From: Enterococcus ratti
Lineage (GTDB): Bacteria; Bacillota; Bacilli; Lactobacillales; Enterococcaceae
NCBI RefSeq assembly: GCF_001886195.1
Contig: NZ_JXLB01000004.1
Coordinates: 1 to 64,000, forward strand
DNA: 64,000 nt
Direction: 5' to 3'
Of this stretch, positions 8,317 to 16,168 are shown in pieces. The notes under the pieces are model-generated. The model worked only from the letters and a program-made list of their open reading frames with translations, had not been told where the DNA came from and did no database searches. The position numbers were made by a program, and so were the translations under genes. Position 1 is the first letter of the stretch; each line of letters opens with the position of its first letter.

Positions 8317-9771
8317 ATGAAGTTATGGAAAAAAATAGCGTTTACAGGAATTTCTTTATTGATGGTTGGAGCCTTAGCAGCTTGTGATTCGGGCAAAAAA
8401 GAAAACGCAGATGCTAGCGATGAAACAACGTTACAGATGTATCAAATTGGCGACAAACCTAAAAATTTTGATCAGTTAATGGATATTGCCAATAAACGAA
8501 TTAAAGAAAAAATTGGTGTAAAAGTAAATATCAATTATATCGGGTGGGGCGATTATGAGAAAAAAATGAACGTGATTATTTCATCAGGTGAAAACTATGA
8601 TATTGCATTTGCCAATAACTATGTTTCCAATGCTCAAAAAGGTGCATTTGCAGATTTGACGGATTTAGCACCAAAATATGCTAAAAAAGCTTATGATGAT
8701 CTAGACGAAGCCTATATCAAAGGAAATCTAGTCAATGGTAAATTGTATGCTTTTCCAGTAAATGGGAATGTTTTTGCTCAACAAGTTTTAACATTTAATA
8801 AAACGTTGTTAGACAAATACAATTTATCCATTGATGGAATTAAATCTTATCAAGATGCGGAAACAGTTTTGCAAGAATTTCATAAAAAAGAGCCTAATAC
8901 GGCTGCTTTTGCTATCGGTCAAGGCTTTAAAGTACAAGGAAACTTTGATTATCCATTAGGAAACACCTTACCATTTGCTATCGATTTAAATGGCGACGAT
9001 ACAAAAATTATTAATCAATACAATGATGAAAACTATATTAGCTTATTACGTACCATGCATAGCTGGTACAAGCAAGGGTTGATTCCTAGTGATGCTGCAA
9101 CAAGCACTAAAGATTATCCTTTAGAAGGGAACACTTGGTTGATGCGTGGCGAAACACAAGGCCCATACGATTATGGTGATACAGTTTTATCGAATACGGC
9201 TAACCAAGAATTAGTTTCCAAAGCAATTACAATTCCATTGAAATCTACAGCTCAAGCTCAAATGGCCAATTTTGTGGTTTCAAATACGTCCAAGAATAAA
9301 GAAAAATCAGTTGAATTTTTAGGATTATTGAACAGTGATCCAGAATTGTTAAATGGCTTAGTATGGGGGATTGAAGGAAAAGCGTGGGAAAAAGATGGTC
9401 AAGGTAAAATTAAATTATTAGATGGCTACCAACCAAACATGCATTTGCCAGCATGGAATACTGGAAACAATAAAATTTTGTATACGCAAGATACAATTAC
9501 AGATGATATGATTAAAGAAAGAGATGCATCTATCGCAAAAGCTAATACATCACCAATTTTAGGCTTTAGCTTCAATACGGATAAAGTAAAAACAGAACTA
9601 AGTAATATTTCAAATGTCATGAATCAATACTTGGATGGTGTCAATACGGGAACCGTCGATCCTGATCAAACTTTACCAAAATTAATGGAGGCATTAGATA
9701 AAGCTGGTTATGATAAAGTATTAACAGAAATGCAAAAACAATACGATGCGTTTAGAAATGAAAGTAAATAA
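8317..9771 (+). CDS. Extracellular sugar-binding lipoprotein, LplA/YtcQ type
   Basis: A solute-binding protein of 484 residues that captures the sugar outside the cell and delivers it to the two permeases upstream. The signal peptide ends in a lipobox LAAC with Cys23 as the lipidation site. The large size and the segment ANYVSNAQKGAFADLT fit the LplA group of family-1 binding proteins, which bind oligosaccharides rather than monosaccharides. AGGAGGA precedes the start. The gene closes the operon before a strong terminator. No glycoside hydrolase accompanies the importer, so its substrate cannot be inferred from neighbours. Confidence 0.88.
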   Translation: MKLWKKIAFTGISLLMVGALAACDSGKKENADASDETTLQMYQIGDKPKNFDQLMDIANKRIKEKIGVKVNINYIGWGDYEKKMNVIISSGENYDIAFANNYVSNAQKGAFADLTDLAPKYAKKAYDDLDEAYIKGNLVNGKLYAFPVNGNVFAQQVLTFNKTLLDKYNLSIDGIKSYQDAETVLQEFHKKEPNTAAFAIGQGFKVQGNFDYPLGNTLPFAIDLNGDDTKIINQYNDENYISLLRTMHSWYKQGLIPSDAATSTKDYPLEGNTWLMRGETQGPYDYGDTVLSNTANQELVSKAITIPLKSTAQAQMANFVVSNTSKNKEKSVEFLGLLNSDPELLNGLVWGIEGKAWEKDGQGKIKLLDGYQPNMHLPAWNTGNNKILYTQDTITDDMIKERDASIAKANTSPILGFSFNTDKVKTELSNISNVMNQYLDGVNTGTVDPDQTLPKLMEALDKAGYDKVLTEMQKQYDAFRNESK

Positions 9772-9816
9772 TTCAAGAAACTAAGACAAAAGTGCTAAGC
9801 TTTTATAATGAGAATG

Positions 9817-9876
9817 AGCAGAACTATTTTCCAAAATTTGCATTTCAAATTTTTGGTCAGTTCTGCTTATTTTTTC
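9817..9876 (+). terminator. Terminator of the sugar ABC operon
   Basis: AGCAGAACT (9817-9825) pairs with AGTTCTGCT (9859-9867), with further pairing inside (CCAAAA with TTTTTGG), followed by TATTTTTTC. Confidence 0.85.
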
Positions 9877-10189
9877 AAAATTTATTTGCTTGAGAATCAA
9901 TAATCACTTATTTTTGATCTTTCTTATTTTTTGGAAGATCCTGAAATGACTACATTTTTACCAGATGTTGGTAATGGTAGGAATGCTTGGGGATAAATCG
10001 TTTAATGTGGACTGTAGGAAGCAGGAACATTCCTATCACTTTCTTATCTTCTTTCTCATGATTTATCGTATCTAAGAAAGATAGTGAAACTGTAATCTGT
10101 TTTATAAAGATTTTTATTAAAAAATAGTAGTTTAATTCCTTAGAAAAAAATTTATCTTTCTAAGTGGTCGTTTGCGAGGAGAAATTTGT
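9877..10189. other. Upstream region of the YesL-YesM-YesN operon
   Basis: This 313-base stretch has no gene. Just before the ribosome binding site there is an 8-bp inverted repeat, CTTAGAAA (10139-10146) and TTTCTAAG (10157-10164). A related sequence, ATCTAAGAAAGAT, lies about 80 bases further upstream. These could be regulator-binding sites; no convincing promoter was identified. Confidence 0.4.
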
Positions 10190-10804
10190 ATGTTAGGTAA
10201 GGCTTTAGAAACATTATTTATAAGAGTATGGGTTGTGATGAAATTAACTTTTTATTTTTGGTTTTATACTTTGTTAGGGGGCGTTGTTTTAGGTGTCGGC
10301 CCAGCATATAAAACAGTGAATGAATTATTTTATATGTATGGATTTACATATAAAAAGATAACATTTAAACATGGGGTAAAAATATTTAAGCAATCTTTTG
10401 GTAGAGGGAATCTTTTATTTGGAACATTTTTAGCAACTATATGTTTATTGGGCTATAATTTATATTTATCTGTTCAGATTCAAGGCCTCTTTTTCTTACT
10501 GATTGATTTTATTCTTATTTTTAGTTTGTTGGTTGTGTATGCAGCTTACCAATATAGTTTAATTTTAGACAGTAGTTACTTTATTTCTATTCCTAATTTA
10601 CTTAAGTTAAGTTTTATATCTGTTTTTGTTAGTTTTTTTTCTTTTTTGAAATTATTAATTGGAGAAGCAATTATTTTATGGGTGACGTGGAATTATAAGG
10701 GGCTGCTTCTTTTTGGTATAGTCGGTCTGTTGACTGTATACAATGGGATGATAACTAAACAATGGCGGGAACAACTGGACTATCAGTTAGAAAGCTATGA
10801 GTAG
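10190..10804 (+). CDS. YesL-like DUF624 membrane protein
   Basis: A membrane protein of 204 residues with about five hydrophobic helices. It shows the DUF624 start (LFIRVWVVMKLTFYFWFYTLLGGVVLGVGPA, here only partly quoted by sense) in which a glycine-proline segment ends the first hairpin. Members are regularly encoded beside LplABC-type importers and YesM/YesN-type two-component systems; their biochemical role is not established. I place the start at the ATG at 10190, eight bases after GAGGAG, not at the in-frame ATG 18 bases upstream. The last eight bases overlap the sensor kinase gene (ATGAGTAG), which indicates translational coupling. Confidence 0.8.
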   Translation: MLGKALETLFIRVWVVMKLTFYFWFYTLLGGVVLGVGPAYKTVNELFYMYGFTYKKITFKHGVKIFKQSFGRGNLLFGTFLATICLLGYNLYLSVQIQGLFFLLIDFILIFSLLVVYAAYQYSLILDSSYFISIPNLLKLSFISVFVSFFSFLKLLIGEAIILWVTWNYKGLLLFGIVGLLTVYNGMITKQWREQLDYQLESYE

Positions 10805-12524
10805 ATGGCGTATTTTATTTTTGCAAGGGACATTACTTAATCGTCTTTTACGAAAATATGCGTGGGTGATGGTCTTATTAACAATGGGAGCAACAATAAT
10901 TATTAGTGTTCATACGTGGATGCAAACAGAAAATCAAGCAGAACAATTGACTCATGAAGCATTACAAAGCACAAATCGAACGTTAAATGATAAAACGACT
11001 CTTAGTAAAATTATCAAAGATCAATTGTTGGGAAGTTCAGAAAAGATTGAAAATACAACGACTTATTTAACTAAACCAATTGACCAGTATTTAATGTATG
11101 TTTATGATCAACAGCAAAAAACATCTGATTTTTTATCATTTCCTTATCAAGTAAGAGATATTTATGTGAACTATGAAGAAGTAAGGACACTTTACGTTGT
11201 ATTTAGTCAATTATCTGAATACTTTGAATCTACCAGAGAAAACAAAGCAGGAACGATTAAAAAGGGAACGCCAAAACTTGCGAATGCGTTTTATATTAAA
11301 ATGTCCATTACTCAAGGGGGAAACGAAGTAGGAAGTATATTTATTGGATTTGAAAAAGAAAAATTAGATGCGACGTTAGAAAGTTTAAACAGTTTCAGTG
11401 GACTTTCTTTGTATATGATATCAGGTACGGCTAATCGGTTGTATACCTTTCATGATAAAGAAATGCCGAAAAAAACTTTAGAGAAACAGGAATTATTAAT
11501 TGCCACTAGTCTTCAACAAAACTCAACATTGCCAATCGCAATGCTTGAAAAAGGCAATTTTGTCCAATACCAACGGCTTATTGATGATTATCGTATATTA
11601 GCTACTTTAGATAAACAAATGGTAAGAAAAGCGATTGAAAAAGATTTAACTCCTCTAATTCTTGGTGTAGTTTTATTAGATAGTGTTTTACTTTTCTTTT
11701 TGTATCAGACATTTAAGAGATACTCACAGCAAGTAGATGTTGTAAGAAATGTGATGGATGAAGCAGCTAAAGGAAATCTAGATACACGAATTAATACGGC
11801 TATGACAGAATACGAGTTAAAAGACCTTTCAATTGGGATTAATGAAATGCTAGATAGTATCAATCAACTGGTTGAAAATATTTATAAACTGAAAATCAAG
11901 CAGCAAGAAGCACATATGCGCGCTCTTCAAGCGCAAATAAACCCACATTTTTTATATAACACCTTAGAATACATTCGAATGTATGCGCTAAGTGAAGGCA
12001 GTGAAGAACTCGCTGATGTGGTTTATGCGTTTTCTGCCTTACTGAGAAACAATACTAATCAAGAAAAGACGATTAGTTTAAAGGAAGAACTGGATTTTTG
12101 TGAAAAATATGTTTATTTATATCAAATGCGTTATCCCAATCGCCTTGCTTATCATTTTTCAATTGAACCGATGTTAGAAAAAATTGAAGTTCCTAAGTTT
12201 ATCATTCAACCGCTAATTGAAAACTATTTTAAACATGGAGTTGATTTTACACGTTTTGATAATGCGTTAAGTGTCAAAGTTTTTCATGAAAGACAACAAG
12301 TGATGATTATCGTTAAAGATAATGGCAAGGGGATGATACCTGAGCGATTAGAAGAAATTAAATTGAGATTAGCAAAACCTAAAGTAGAGTTATCGCAATC
12401 AATTGGATTGCAAAATGTGAATGAACGGTTGCGTGCAAGTTTTGGCAAAAGTTATCAGATGCAGCTATGTGAAAATAAAGAAGGAGGATTGACTGTCACT
12501 ATTACATTTAAGAGAAAGGAGTAA
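10797..12524 (+). CDS. Sensor histidine kinase, YesM/LytS-like
   Basis: A 575-residue membrane sensor. It has a first membrane helix near residues 20-38, an extracellular domain, a second helix near 285-305, a HAMP segment, the histidine-kinase motif AQINPHFLYNTLE with the phospho-acceptor His at 384, and a C-terminal ATPase domain (IIQPLIENYFKHG and DNGKGM). It is expected to sense an extracellular cue, often a sugar or a loaded binding protein, and to phosphorylate the response regulator encoded four bases downstream. Placement right after the sugar importer suggests that importer as the regulated target; this is inference. Confidence 0.9.
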   Translation: MSRWRILFLQGTLLNRLLRKYAWVMVLLTMGATIIISVHTWMQTENQAEQLTHEALQSTNRTLNDKTTLSKIIKDQLLGSSEKIENTTTYLTKPIDQYLMYVYDQQQKTSDFLSFPYQVRDIYVNYEEVRTLYVVFSQLSEYFESTRENKAGTIKKGTPKLANAFYIKMSITQGGNEVGSIFIGFEKEKLDATLESLNSFSGLSLYMISGTANRLYTFHDKEMPKKTLEKQELLIATSLQQNSTLPIAMLEKGNFVQYQRLIDDYRILATLDKQMVRKAIEKDLTPLILGVVLLDSVLLFFLYQTFKRYSQQVDVVRNVMDEAAKGNLDTRINTAMTEYELKDLSIGINEMLDSINQLVENIYKLKIKQQEAHMRALQAQINPHFLYNTLEYIRMYALSEGSEELADVVYAFSALLRNNTNQEKTISLKEELDFCEKYVYLYQMRYPNRLAYHFSIEPMLEKIEVPKFIIQPLIENYFKHGVDFTRFDNALSVKVFHERQQVMIIVKDNGKGMIPERLEEIKLRLAKPKVELSQSIGLQNVNERLRASFGKSYQMQLCENKEGGLTVTITFKRKE

Positions 12525-12527
12525 AAA

Positions 12528-13979
12528 ATGTATCGAGTGTTATTAGTAGATGATGAATATATGATTTTGACCGGATTACAAAAAATTATTGATTGGAAAA
12601 GTTTAGGTTTTAAGGTAGTTGCAACGGCTGAAAATGCCATGCAGGGACTTTCAGTGTTAGAAGACCAATCGATTGATTTGGTTATAACTGACGTAACGAT
12701 GCCGGAAATGAATGGATTAGAATTTATTGAAGCGGCACAAAGAGAACACCATACATTTGAATTTATGATTCTTTCGGGTTATCAAGAATTTGATTATTTA
12801 AAAAGTGGCATGCAATTAGGAGCAGTTAATTATCTAATGAAACCGGTAAATAAAACTGAATTAGTTGAAAGCTTGGAAAAAGTGAAACAACATTTAGATC
12901 ATAAAAATGAACAAAAGAATCAACAAGAAATTTATCAAGAAATACTTTTTAGCCAGTGGCTCAATGAAGAATTAGACGAATCAAGTGAAGAAGAACTGTT
13001 AGAAAGAATAGGTAAACACCAGCGACGAATTTTACTTGCTCAAGTTTCACGATCGATAGGTAAATCAGTGAATCAATGGTTGAAAAAACAGCAGGAACTT
13101 TTTTATTATCAACGGAACTTTAGTGATATGATCTTATTTACTTTGCTATTAGAAGAACAATCCGTTTCAACATTTTGCCGTTTCATTCAAAAGACTAGTG
13201 CAAATAAGGAGTGGTTAATCAGTATTGGCGATGAAACGACTGATTTAGATAAAATTCCTGAAAGCTATCAGCATGCCAAAGACAATTTACAGTTGCATCA
13301 ATTTTACGAAGACAAAGATCAGAAAATTTTTTTTTCAGAACAAGAAGCTGCCAAAGAGCAAGCAATTGACTTTTCTTCTTTCACTCGTATTTTAAAAAGT
13401 GGGCAATTAGAAAAAGCACAGCAAATGCTCACTCATTTTTTTGATCAATTTCAAACAGCGGTGATGGCACCCGAAGATATTCGCCATTTTAGTTTTTTAT
13501 TGTTTATGGATATTCAAAGAGAGTTGATCCATTTAGAAGATGATGAGTACTTAAAAGGAATTCAAAGGATCAATCAAGCAAAAACTGTTCAAGAATTGCA
13601 TCATCTGCTTTTGTCCTTAGTAAAGGCACAGCAAAGGCATGTAAGGTACAGCAAAAATGTTGAGCGAGTGATTGAGATTTTACATGAGCATTATACCGAA
13701 CCATTGACGTTGAAAGAAGTATCTGAAAGTTTACATTTGAATGTGATGTATTTAGGGCAACTTTTTAAAAAAGAGACGAAAAAAAGTTTTTCTGTTTATT
13801 TAAATCATTTAAGAATCGATCAAGCTAAGTGGTTGTTATTGCATAGTAATCGAAATATTAATGAAATTTCCCGTGAAATCGGATACAATAACACTACTTA
13901 TTTTTCTAAACTTTTTAAAAAAATTGTTGGCAAATCCCCAAAAGAATATCGTGAATCTAATGGAATAGAGGAAGGGTAA
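12528..13979 (+). CDS. Response regulator, YesN/AraC type
   Basis: A 483-residue transcription factor. It has an N-terminal receiver domain (VDDE at 8-10, phospho-acceptor Asp55 in ITDVTMPEMNG), a long middle region, and a C-terminal AraC-type double helix-turn-helix of about 100 residues (LTLKEVSESLHLNVMYLGQL, then ISREIGYNNTTYFSKLFKK). AAAGGAG precedes the start. With the kinase upstream it forms a two-component pair that most likely switches on the LplBCA-type importer operon, whose promoter has a cre site and no clear -35. It is intact. Confidence 0.9.
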   Translation: MYRVLLVDDEYMILTGLQKIIDWKSLGFKVVATAENAMQGLSVLEDQSIDLVITDVTMPEMNGLEFIEAAQREHHTFEFMILSGYQEFDYLKSGMQLGAVNYLMKPVNKTELVESLEKVKQHLDHKNEQKNQQEIYQEILFSQWLNEELDESSEEELLERIGKHQRRILLAQVSRSIGKSVNQWLKKQQELFYYQRNFSDMILFTLLLEEQSVSTFCRFIQKTSANKEWLISIGDETTDLDKIPESYQHAKDNLQLHQFYEDKDQKIFFSEQEAAKEQAIDFSSFTRILKSGQLEKAQQMLTHFFDQFQTAVMAPEDIRHFSFLLFMDIQRELIHLEDDEYLKGIQRINQAKTVQELHHLLLSLVKAQQRHVRYSKNVERVIEILHEHYTEPLTLKEVSESLHLNVMYLGQLFKKETKKSFSVYLNHLRIDQAKWLLLHSNRNINEISREIGYNNTTYFSKLFKKIVGKSPKEYRESNGIEEG

Positions 13980-14027
13980 GGTGAATCATAAATTCATTAA
14001 AAAAAGGTGGCTAATCGTTTTGTAAGC

Positions 14028-14056
14028 TTGTCTAATTTGTGAGATTTCGGTACAAT
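14028..14056 (+). promoter_or_regulatory. Sigma-A promoter for the DUF998 gene
   Basis: TTGTCT (14028-14033) and TACAAT (14051-14056) are separated by 17 bases, about 80 bases upstream of the next start codon. Confidence 0.65.
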
Positions 14057-14134
14057 TTCTTTAAATGATAAAAAGTGAAGAAGTAAGCGTTGGATTGCTT
14101 CTCTGCTTTTTTATTAAAGAAACGAGGAAATAAA

Positions 14135-14770
14135 ATGGATTTTTTACGTAAGTTTGGTTTTTATTTTTTATTATTAGGCGTACTAAGTGATTTTCTCACG
14201 CCTTATATTTTAGGCATGTTTTATCCTCAATTAAATCAAATGACAGCAGTAATGAGTCTGTTTGGGGATATTGGCAGTCCTGTAAGAAGTGCATTTTTGG
14301 TGTGGTCCGTTGTTTCAGGAGGACTTTATGTTTTATCAATGCCGGCGTTGTATCAAACTTTTGTTACGACTTCAAAGCCAATTTCCCTCTTGCTAACCGT
14401 TTCTATTGGGTTATATGGTGTGACTGATTGTATATTTACTGGTTTATTTAGTCTTAATACGAATGAAACTGCTTGGAATTTTTCTACGTGGATTCATAAT
14501 GTGGGATCAGGAATTGGCTATAGCGGATTTATCCTCTTTCCTTTATTTGCTTTTCTTTTGTACGATAAGCTTGGATCTGCGCAATTAAGGCAACAGTTTT
14601 TAATCATGATGCTTATAAGTCTTTTTTTTGCCGGCGTTTATGGAATAGCTCGGATTCCCGGACTAAATCATTTACCAGTTTTAAATAAGTTAGGATTATG
14701 CCAGCGAGTCAGTTTTTTCTTTAATTACTTACCCATTGTTTGGTTAAGTATTGTACAAATAAAATCTTAA
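14135..14770 (+). CDS. DUF998 family membrane protein
   Basis: A 211-residue protein with six hydrophobic helices. The N-terminal LRKFGFYFLLLGVLSDFLTP and the segments ending GDIGSPVR and NVGSGIGYSG match the DUF998 pattern, a multi-helix membrane family of unknown function. I start it at the ATG at 14135 after ACGAGGA; an in-frame ATG 45 bases upstream has no ribosome binding site. It has its own promoter and is followed by an intergenic repeat, so it is probably monocistronic. Nothing nearby suggests a specific role. Confidence 0.75.
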   Translation: MDFLRKFGFYFLLLGVLSDFLTPYILGMFYPQLNQMTAVMSLFGDIGSPVRSAFLVWSVVSGGLYVLSMPALYQTFVTTSKPISLLLTVSIGLYGVTDCIFTGLFSLNTNETAWNFSTWIHNVGSGIGYSGFILFPLFAFLLYDKLGSAQLRQQFLIMMLISLFFAGVYGIARIPGLNHLPVLNKLGLCQRVSFFFNYLPIVWLSIVQIKS

Positions 14771-14820
14771 AATAAAAAGGCTATCGAACAGGCAAAATAT
14801 CTTAAAGAGCTGGATTTTTA

Positions 14821-14990
14821 GAGTGTGAAACAAAAGTAAAGAATACTTTTACTTCACGCTCTAAACACAGATAAATGACAGGAGCAGAAGCAATTCCTTC
14901 GAAAATAAGCCTAAATTCGAAAAAATTTGAAAAGCAATTTTCGTGTATTCCTTCTTATTTCTCGGAGTTAAACACTTCTGCTCCAGCCTC
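14821..14990 (+). repeat. Intergenic palindromic repeat, copy A
   Basis: About 170 bases that recur, diverged, at 37407-37574 in the same orientation. Shared blocks are AAAGTAAAGAATACTTTT near the left end and TTTCTCGGAGTTAAACACTTCTG near the right end (each quoted only in part). The left part folds as GAGTGTGAA with TTCACGCTC around an inner AAAGTA/TACTTT hairpin. The right part holds a second imperfect hairpin. It sits after the DUF998 stop and may also act as a terminator. Confidence 0.7.
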
Positions 14991-15050
14991 TTTCCTACCA
15001 TTAGTCAAGAGGTAAATAATGAAAATTAATTATTGAATTCCATACCAAAT

Positions 15051-15090
15051 CCCCCTGATACTCGTTTCAATTTTTTTATCAGGGGGCTTA
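15051..15090 (+). terminator. Hairpin CCCCCTGATA / TATCAGGGGG
   Basis: A perfect 10-bp stem (15051-15060 with 15077-15086) around a 16-base loop that itself contains seven T. A short T-run follows (CTTACTTTTTTT). No gene lies directly upstream other than DUF998 and the repeat. Confidence 0.6.
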
Positions 15091-15120
15091 CTTTTTTTAT
15101 CAGGTCATTGCCTTATTGGT

Positions 15121-15250
15121 CCTTAGAGACCGTGTACGCATAGTCGTAATTTGTTTTGTTCTCAACCATAGAATAGTGACACTTTAGTAGTTTGTTCATA
15201 CAGGCTACGGTCGCAACCTTATCCTTTTTGGGTAAAGGTTGCGTTTTTAA
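15121..15250 (+). ncRNA. Candidate structured RNA ending in an intrinsic terminator
   Basis: A gene-free segment in which GACCGT (15128-15133) can pair with ACGGTC (15207-15212). It is closed at the right by CGCAACCTT pairing with AAAGGTTGCG (15212-15243) followed by five T. A small inner hairpin (AGTGACACT) is also possible. I recognise no known riboswitch or small RNA class, and no strong promoter is evident. It could be the relic of an attenuator. Confidence 0.35.
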
Positions 15251-15319
15251 TTTGTAATAGTAATCTACAATAGCTTAGTATGTTTTTTATGCGTATTTTA
15301 GCGACTCAAAAAGCGAGTG

Positions 15320-15347
15320 ATTTACACACTAATTATAGTGTGTAAAT
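15320..15347 (+). promoter_or_regulatory. 12-bp dyad, probable upstream activator site of the sigma-54 promoter
   Basis: ATTTACACACTA (15320-15331) and TAGTGTGTAAAT (15336-15347) form a perfect inverted repeat around ATTA. It lies about 75 bases before the -24 element. That position suits the enhancer of a LevR/CelR-type sigma-54 activator; such an activator is not encoded in this window. Confidence 0.65.
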
Positions 15348-15380
15348 AAAAAAAATGTGTGTATGTAAAGAAAAACATCT

Positions 15381-15394
15381 TGAAAACGCTAGCA
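15381..15394 (+). promoter_or_regulatory. Perfect cre site upstream of the PTS operon
   Basis: TGAAAACGCTAGCA matches TGWAARCGYTWNCW at all 14 positions. It sits between the upstream dyad and the -24/-12 promoter, where bound CcpA would block activation. A weaker match (11 of 14) follows about 20 bases later. Confidence 0.85.
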
Positions 15395-15420
15395 AACCAA
15401 GATGTAAAACGCTTTAAAAA

Positions 15421-15437
15421 TTGGCACGATAGTTGCT
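15421..15437 (+). promoter_or_regulatory. Sigma-54 (-24/-12) promoter of the PTS operon
   Basis: TTGGCACGATAGTTGCT fits the RpoN consensus YTGGCACGRNNNTTGCW at every position. It lies about 40 bases upstream of the IIB start codon. Transcription should begin near 15448 and require an ATP-dependent activator. Confidence 0.88.
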
Positions 15438-15478
15438 TTATATAAAAGTGTAAGAATAAAGAAAGGGAAGTGTTTTAA

Positions 15479-15799
15479 ATGGAAAAGAAAACAATTATGC
15501 TTGTATGTTCAGCCGGAATGAGTACAAGTTTACTTGTAACAAAAATGCAAAAGGCAGCGGAAGAAAAAGGAATTGAAGCAGACATCTTTGCTGTATCAGC
15601 TTCTGACGCAGATAATCAATTAGAAACAAAAAACGTAGATGTTTTACTACTAGGACCACAAGTGCGGTTCATGCAAAATCAATTTGCTGAAAAGCTTGCC
15701 CCTAAAGGAATTCCACTGGCTGTTATCAATATGCAAGACTATGGCATGATGAATGGCGCAAAAGTATTAGAACAAGCAGAATCATTAATCAATCAATAA
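15479..15799 (+). CDS. PTS lactose/cellobiose-family EIIB
   Basis: A 106-residue cytoplasmic phosphocarrier. The phosphorylated cysteine is Cys10 in LVCSAGMSTSLLV, and the fold pattern with LLGPQVRFM is that of the cellobiose/lichenan IIB group (CelA, LicB). It receives phosphate from EIIA and passes it to the incoming sugar. It is the first gene after the sigma-54 promoter, preceded by GAAAGGGAAG, and is followed 17 bases later by EIIA. Substrate is most likely a beta-glucoside such as cellobiose or a lichenan breakdown product; the exact sugar is not shown by sequence. Confidence 0.9.
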   Translation: MEKKTIMLVCSAGMSTSLLVTKMQKAAEEKGIEADIFAVSASDADNQLETKNVDVLLLGPQVRFMQNQFAEKLAPKGIPLAVINMQDYGMMNGAKVLEQAESLINQ

Positions 15800-15816
15800 A
15801 GGAGGAAGAAAACAAT

Positions 15817-16134
15817 ATGCAAGATCAAAAAAATCTAGAAGCCATCATGGGATTGATTATGTTTGGCGGAAATGCTAAAAGCGATGCAATGGAAGCGATT
15901 GCTGCTGCTAAAAAAGGTGATTTTGAGTTAGCAGATGCAAAAATTAAGGATGCAGAAGAATCTTTAGTGCAAGCGCATCATTCCCAAACAGAAATGTTAA
16001 CGCAAGAAGCCCAAGGAAACCATATGGAAGTGACATTATTAACTGTTCACAGCCAAGATCACTTAATGACTTCGATCGCTTTCACTGATCTAGCAAAAGA
16101 AATTATCGACTTGTATCGTAGAGTAGATGTTTAA
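15817..16134 (+). CDS. PTS lactose/cellobiose-family EIIA
   Basis: A 105-residue phosphocarrier of the LacF/CelC family, a trimeric helical protein that takes phosphate from HPr and hands it to EIIB. The signature VQAHHSQTEMLTQEA contains the histidine pair at 54-55, one of which is the phosphorylated residue. AAGGAGGAAG precedes the start. It is the middle gene of a compact IIB-IIA-IIC operon. No phospho-beta-glucosidase is included, so the imported phospho-disaccharide must be cleaved by an enzyme encoded elsewhere. Confidence 0.92.
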   Translation: MQDQKNLEAIMGLIMFGGNAKSDAMEAIAAAKKGDFELADAKIKDAEESLVQAHHSQTEMLTQEAQGNHMEVTLLTVHSQDHLMTSIAFTDLAKEIIDLYRRVDV

Positions 16135-16168
16135 CTTAAGAAGATAAAATGGAAAAGAGGTAAGAAAC

